Positions 60,121-64,000 of a stretch of DNA of 64,000 nucleotides are shown here, piece after piece (positions within the stretch are counted from its first letter, which is position 1; each line of letters begins with the position of its first letter). The stretch spans positions 1 to 64,000 of the forward strand of contig JAPUEB010000026.1 in the NCBI GenBank assembly GCA_027492795.1. Direction: 5' to 3'. A program made the position numbers and the translations under genes. The notes below the pieces were generated by a model. That model was not told the DNA's origin and ran no database searches. It saw nothing but the letters and a program-made list of their open reading frames with translations. The stretch is from Chryseobacterium sp. GTDB taxonomy: Bacteria > Bacteroidota > Bacteroidia > Flavobacteriales > Weeksellaceae.

Positions 60121-61414
60121 TGATATAAGGATTTTTTAATGTTGATTGTAAAGACAAAAATAAAAGAATTAGAAAACCTCCACCTGTAACCAGTGAGGAA
60201 AATAAAGACTGATTAAGAAGAATACTTGTATAGGGTATTAAAATACAAAGCAGAAAAACCTTGTTATATGAGGAGCCAATTCTATTAAAAACTATGAATA
60301 TAAAAAATAAAATAACAGAAGAGACAATAATGCCCCAGTCTCCAATACTGGCAATACCGTCTGTAGCCCAAAAATTGGCATTGGCGTTCATATCATAAGA
60401 CCAATACTCCCTTCCAACCATTTGTCCCAAAGAATTGTTGCCATAAGGATAATCTTTACTAATAGCATTGATAACGTTTATATGCGAATAATAGGTTTTG
60501 GGGTGATTTTCAAAATATTTGTGATAATAATTGGTAAGCATACCACCATTTCCAAGCGTCCTCATCCAAAACAAAGCTGAAAATAAACTTCTGATGAATA
60601 TTAATGAGATAATCATTACGCCTATTAATCCTAATCCTATGGCTGAAAATGCAGTGCTTAAGTTTCTGTTTTTCAAAAATCTATAAATCGCAAATATCAT
60701 CAAAGGAAATAATAGGATAGACTTATCGGCAGTTGCCATATAAAAAATAAGCGAACCCAACATCGATGAAAAAAAATAGACATATTTTTTGGAAAACAAA
60801 CCGTAGGTTGCCGAAACCGGTATAAAGACATTTGCAAGCCAAGCCCCAATGTAAGCTGTAAAAAGATCATCTCCCAGTGCTGCAGTTGCGGATCTCTGTA
60901 TATAAACATCCTCGTAAGAAGAAAATTTCAAACTCCCCCTATAAATGAAAGCGATATAAGCCGTCCCAATCCATGTAAGCACCAATACAATTTTGAATAC
61001 ATCCAAACCTGTAGGTAAAGCAATCCGCACTTTAACATTCCCGAAACGATCCGCCAAAAAAAGCAAAGACATACCGAAACAGAATAAGGACTGTAGAAAC
61101 ATTATATATTCTGCCTTATTATCCGATGCCAAATAAAACGTAATAACAATCGGAATATACAATACATAATAAATAAAAATGGATAAAAAACTTGAAATCT
61201 GTTTAACTCCCATATAAAAAAATATGGGAATTATTATTAAAAGAAGCGTATATAACTTCCAATATGTATCCTCCAACCTAACTTCAAACAAATCAAAGCC
61301 TGCATACAGGTAAGCTCCGTAAAGAAATTCCTGATAACCTATATAAAACAATATTGAGTATAGAATACCAACAAAAAACTTGAAATATTTATGGTTATAA
61401 ATTCTTTTAAACAT
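60077..61414 (-). CDS. wzy: O-antigen polymerase Wzy-like
   Basis: 445 residues, about twelve membrane helices with one large periplasmic loop (about 285-365: SALFWMRTLGNGGMLTNYYHKYF to FWATDGIASIGDWGI). Wzy proteins are poorly conserved and this one is recognised by topology and by its place between wzx and wbpI. It joins repeat units at the periplasmic face of the inner membrane. It overlaps wzx by 8 nt. Confidence 0.85.
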   Translation of the reverse strand: MFKRIYNHKYFKFFVGILYSILFYIGYQEFLYGAYLYAGFDLFEVRLEDTYWKLYTLLLIIIPIFFYMGVKQISSFLSIFIYYVLYIPIVITFYLASDNKAEYIMFLQSLFCFGMSLLFLADRFGNVKVRIALPTGLDVFKIVLVLTWIGTAYIAFIYRGSLKFSSYEDVYIQRSATAALGDDLFTAYIGAWLANVFIPVSATYGLFSKKYVYFFSSMLGSLIFYMATADKSILLFPLMIFAIYRFLKNRNLSTAFSAIGLGLIGVMIISLIFIRSLFSALFWMRTLGNGGMLTNYYHKYFENHPKTYYSHINVINAISKDYPYGNNSLGQMVGREYWSYDMNANANFWATDGIASIGDWGIIVSSVILFFIFIVFNRIGSSYNKVFLLCILIPYTSILLNQSLFSSLVTGGGFLILLFLSLQSTLKNPYINENHNNNRSKATVH

Positions 61415-62669
61415 TTCCAGCTATCTTATAAGAGTTGTAAAGAAATATCAAATTGAACAAAATAGAATTTGCACAAAAAAACATTAATGAATACGATGAA
61501 CTTTCAAAGTAATAATAACCCAGAAATATCATTACTCCTCCCAAAACGGCATTAACAATCTGTAGCCTCATCAGCATTTTCTGCTTTTCACGTATGTAAA
61601 AAAGCGTATTTAAAGGGGCAACTATGAACTCGACGAAAAGCATTACAGACAATATCCTTGCAAAATGACCAGCCATTTCCCATTTTTCACCAAAAAAAAC
61701 TTGAAATACTTTGGGTGAAATAATGAAGATGACAAGAAAGATAGGAAAAGACATGATTATTAACTTTCTAAAAGTCGATTTGTACAGGCTCTCGCAGTTT
61801 CCTTTTTCCCTTATTTCATCTATTGCGTCATTTCTGAAAACATTCCCTATAGAGCTTGTAATAATTATATTGGGCAACCTTATCATCCTATTTGCCATAG
61901 AAAAAAAGCCTACAACTGTGGTGCTGTACAATGCGGAAAAAAGTATAGGTATAAATTGCTGACTGGCCGTAAGCGATAAATCCGAAAATATCATATACTT
62001 CGGAAAAGAGCTGTATTCTCTCGCAACAGGCATTACAGAACCTGAAAAAGAGCTTATGTTATAAAATTCTTTATCTTTTGCAACCAAATATATGGAGGAA
62101 ATAATAATACCGAGAATTAAAGAAAATATTAGCCCATGATTAATGTGCAATAAACCAAAAAAAATACTGAAAATTGATGTTGACAGCACCTGAATTGCAT
62201 TGGCAATGGTAATTTCCCTATATTTTTTCTTTCTTTGAAACCAATATCCCAAAGCAGAAAACACAGCTATAAAGAAGATATAAAGAGGTGAAAAATAGGA
62301 GCTTGAAAACTCTAAAAACTCCGATTTATCGTGGAAATGAATTACATCCCTAAGGAATACGATGATTAAAAAATAAAGAAGAGATACTGAAAAACCAATG
62401 TAAATTATTAGTTTAAAAATCATTTTCATTTTTAAACTGTCTTGCGGAAGCCCAAGTGCCAATTCAAACCTCCCCGTTGAAATAACTGCAAAAAAAATAG
62501 ATACACTAGTGAAAACAGAGAGGTTACCAAAATCTTCTACAGAAAACAATCGCGCTAATAAGGGTGAAGTAATAATAACTACAGTTTGGCTAATAATGGT
62601 TCCCATAGCCAACGTAGATACATTTCTAATGAATTGATTTCTCGCGATTTGATTTATTTTTTCCCTCAA
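61407..62669 (-). CDS. wzx: O-antigen flippase Wzx-like
   Basis: 420 residues, polysaccharide transporter (MATE-like) fold with about twelve helices. The N-terminal pair of helices (FIRNVSTLAMGTIISQTVVIITSPLLARLFSVEDFGNLSVF) is the clearest family segment. It moves lipid-linked repeat units across the inner membrane for Wzy. It overlaps wzy by 8 nt and follows the WbpB-like gene by 8 bp. Confidence 0.92.
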   Translation of the reverse strand: MREKINQIARNQFIRNVSTLAMGTIISQTVVIITSPLLARLFSVEDFGNLSVFTSVSIFFAVISTGRFELALGLPQDSLKMKMIFKLIIYIGFSVSLLYFLIIVFLRDVIHFHDKSEFLEFSSSYFSPLYIFFIAVFSALGYWFQRKKKYREITIANAIQVLSTSIFSIFFGLLHINHGLIFSLILGIIISSIYLVAKDKEFYNISSFSGSVMPVAREYSSFPKYMIFSDLSLTASQQFIPILFSALYSTTVVGFFSMANRMIRLPNIIITSSIGNVFRNDAIDEIREKGNCESLYKSTFRKLIIMSFPIFLVIFIISPKVFQVFFGEKWEMAGHFARILSVMLFVEFIVAPLNTLFYIREKQKMLMRLQIVNAVLGGVMIFLGYYYFESSSYSLMFFCANSILFNLIFLYNSYKIAGNV

Positions 62670-62677
62670 CTTTATTC

Positions 62678-63691
62678 CTATTTTTTCTTTTCATAAATAC
62701 GTTCAATAATCTCCACCACCTTCAATCCTTCCAAAGCGTTGGTAGTAATGGTATTTCTGCCTTTCAAAACATCTACCACATTTTCTATAATGTAATGGTG
62801 GTTTGCAGCAGAACCTTTGTAGGCACCGTAATCGTTCCCTGGATTTGTGGGCGCCAGTTCAGGCATTTCGTAATCTTTTATGTGGCAATATTCCACCTCG
62901 TTCATGTATTGTCCGCCTACTTTTAACGAACCATTTTCTGCAATTACGGTAATACTGCTTTCCAAATTTTTATCCCAAACAGAAGTGGAATAATTGATAC
63001 TTCCCATTCCTCCGTTCACAAAATCGAAGTTTACAAAACCGGAATCCTCAAAATCTGTCAAATCTTTGTGGTTAAAATCTGCGAATTTTGCCTGTATGTT
63101 CGTGATATCACCAAAATACCAGTACATCAAATCGATAAAGTGCGAAAACTGGGTGAACAACGTTCCGCCATCCAAATCTTTCTTTCCGTGCCAAGATTCC
63201 GGCTTGTAATAACGGTTGTCTCTGTTCCAGTAACAGTTGATTTGAACCATAAAAATTTTACCCAATTTTCCAGATTCTAAAAGCTCTTTCAACCAAACAC
63301 TTGGCGGCGAATAACGGTTCTGCATTACGCAAAAAACCTGCCTATGTTTCTGCAAACCTTTAAAAATCAATGCTTCGGAATCTTTTTTGGTTAAAGACAT
63401 CGGTTTTTCTATTACCAAATGTCTTCCCGATTCCAAAACCTTCATTCCCTGTTCTGCGTGGAAACCGTTTGGACTTGCAATATTAATAACGTCTATTTCC
63501 AAATCAGATTTTAACAAATCCTCCAAGCTTGAAAAAAAAGGAACATGAAAGTTTTCCAAACCCAATTTGTCTTTTTCCTTTACATCAACCAAAGCCACAA
63601 GTTCACTGTCTTCGTTGCGGCTAATCATCTCTGCATGCCTTTTGCCGATGTGTCCGCAACCAACTACTGCAAATTTTATTTTTTCTGACAT
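62678..63691 (-). CDS. wbpB: Gfo/Idh/MocA oxidoreductase, WbpB/WlbA-like
   Basis: 337 residues. NAD-binding GCGHIGKRHAEMI and EKPMSLTKKDSEALI, with active-site region RYYKPESWHGKKDLDGGTLFTQFSHFIDLMYWYFG. WlbA/WbpB oxidises C3 of UDP-GlcNAcA during synthesis of UDP-GlcNAc3NAcA. The match of HGKKDLDGGTLFTQFSHFID to this subfamily, plus the WbpD- and WbpI-like neighbours, makes the assignment good. The aminotransferase WbpE and dehydrogenase WbpA are expected beyond the right edge. Confidence 0.9.
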   Translation of the reverse strand: MSEKIKFAVVGCGHIGKRHAEMISRNEDSELVALVDVKEKDKLGLENFHVPFFSSLEDLLKSDLEIDVINIASPNGFHAEQGMKVLESGRHLVIEKPMSLTKKDSEALIFKGLQKHRQVFCVMQNRYSPPSVWLKELLESGKLGKIFMVQINCYWNRDNRYYKPESWHGKKDLDGGTLFTQFSHFIDLMYWYFGDITNIQAKFADFNHKDLTDFEDSGFVNFDFVNGGMGSINYSTSVWDKNLESSITVIAENGSLKVGGQYMNEVEYCHIKDYEMPELAPTNPGNDYGAYKGSAANHHYIIENVVDVLKGRNTITTNALEGLKVVEIIERIYEKKK

Positions 63692-63724
63692 AAAAATTAT
63701 ATTTTGTAGTTTGAAATTTGAGAT

Positions 63725-64000
63725 TTAACCCAACTTTGAAACTTTATTATTTTCTATTTTATATTTTTCTCCGCTTTCGGAACAAACCGCGATATTATCT
63801 TCATCAAATAGAAGTTTTTGACCAAATTCGCTCATCCAACCCATTTGTCTCGCTGGATTTCCTACCACCAAAGCATAAGCCGGAACTTCTTTTGTTACTA
63901 CTGCACCTGCTCCAATAAATGCAAATTCTCCAATATTATGCCCACAAACTATAGTTGCATTTGCTCCAATCGATGCACCTTTTCCAACGTGGGTTTTCAG
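63725..64000 (-). CDS. wbpD: acyltransferase with left-handed beta-helix, WbpD/WlbB-like (N-terminus outside window)
   Basis: C-terminal 91 residues of a hexapeptide-repeat transferase, cut by the right edge. It reads [38 protein letters not shown], with the repeated (I/V)G-A-x pattern, then [15 protein letters not shown], and a short tail. It would N-acetylate the 3-amino group of UDP-GlcNAc3NA, as WbpD/WlbB does. The WbpB-like gene follows 33 bp downstream on the same strand. Confidence 0.85.
   Translation of the reverse strand: MKTHVGKGASIGANATIVCGHNIGEFAFIGAGAVVTKEVPAYALVVGNPARQMGWMSEFGQKLLFDEDNIAVCSESGEKYKIENNKVSKLG

Noticed and set aside
1-64000. CRISPR array, rRNA operon, transposase or prophage
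   Set aside because: No array with regular 20-40 bp spacers, no rRNA sequence, and no transposase, integrase or phage structural gene was seen.

Overview
The window is chromosomal DNA from a member of the Flavobacteriia, most likely the Chryseobacterium group (family Weeksellaceae). This is inferred from several signs: low G+C by eye, a type IX secretion C-terminal signal on a large surface protein, the gliding-motility lipoprotein GldD, promoters of the Bacteroidota type (TTG, about 19 bp, TAnnTTTG) in front of many genes, few recognisable Shine-Dalgarno sites, and a 31-residue AURKAIP1/COX24-type basic protein behind HU. No database search was possible, so the genus is an inference.

Positions 1-35,000 are mostly core genome in short operons on both strands. 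They include a cassette-like gene with attC-like flanks at the left edge, a CotH/discoidin cargo protein, pnp, rpsO, mgtE, a GAF-type methionine sulfoxide reductase, a metallo-beta-lactamase-fold hydrolase, tRNA-Leu(CAA), a YceI / outer-membrane barrel / YceI operon, an L,D-transpeptidase, queG, a rhodanese, a nitronate monooxygenase-like flavoprotein, surA, a PfkB kinase, gldD, mutY, hup, rng, a NUDIX hydrolase, plsC, rlpA and rimO. The gaps carry several repeat families: TGCCAC palindromes, 7-bp tandem repeats, a roughly 200-bp dispersed repeat, a MITE-like element, and arrays of GTTTGAW at an exact 10-bp period beside queG/rhodanese and rimO. At 19,354-19,437 a 27-codon basic ORF has its own promoter and terminator and looks like an unannotated small gene.

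From about 35,084 to the right edge every gene is on the minus strand and belongs to a surface-polysaccharide (O-antigen or capsule) locus. Read in the direction of transcription (right to left) it holds: WbpD-like acetyltransferase (cut by the edge), WbpB-like dehydrogenase, Wzx flippase, Wzy polymerase, WbpI-like 2-epimerase, glycosyltransferases, an FkbM methyltransferase, an epimerase, a beta-helix lipoprotein, a WbpG/HisH2/HisF2 acetamidino module, AsnB-type amidotransferase, the CapE/CapF/CapG (FnlABC) genes for UDP-N-acetyl-L-fucosamine, a WaaL/Wzy-like protein, a glycosyltransferase, a WbpL/WecA-like initiating transferase, two further initiating sugar transferases, and a tightly overlapping set of ATP-grasp, epimerase, metallophosphoesterase, aminotransferase and RfbC-like genes.

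Together these genes predict a Wzx/Wzy-dependent glycan containing L-FucNAc and a di-N-acetylated mannuronic acid. One of these sugars would be converted to an acetamidino derivative, and a carboxyl group may be amidated. The composition resembles several Pseudomonas aeruginosa O-antigen pathways combined in one locus. No transposase, integrase, CRISPR array or rRNA gene was seen.
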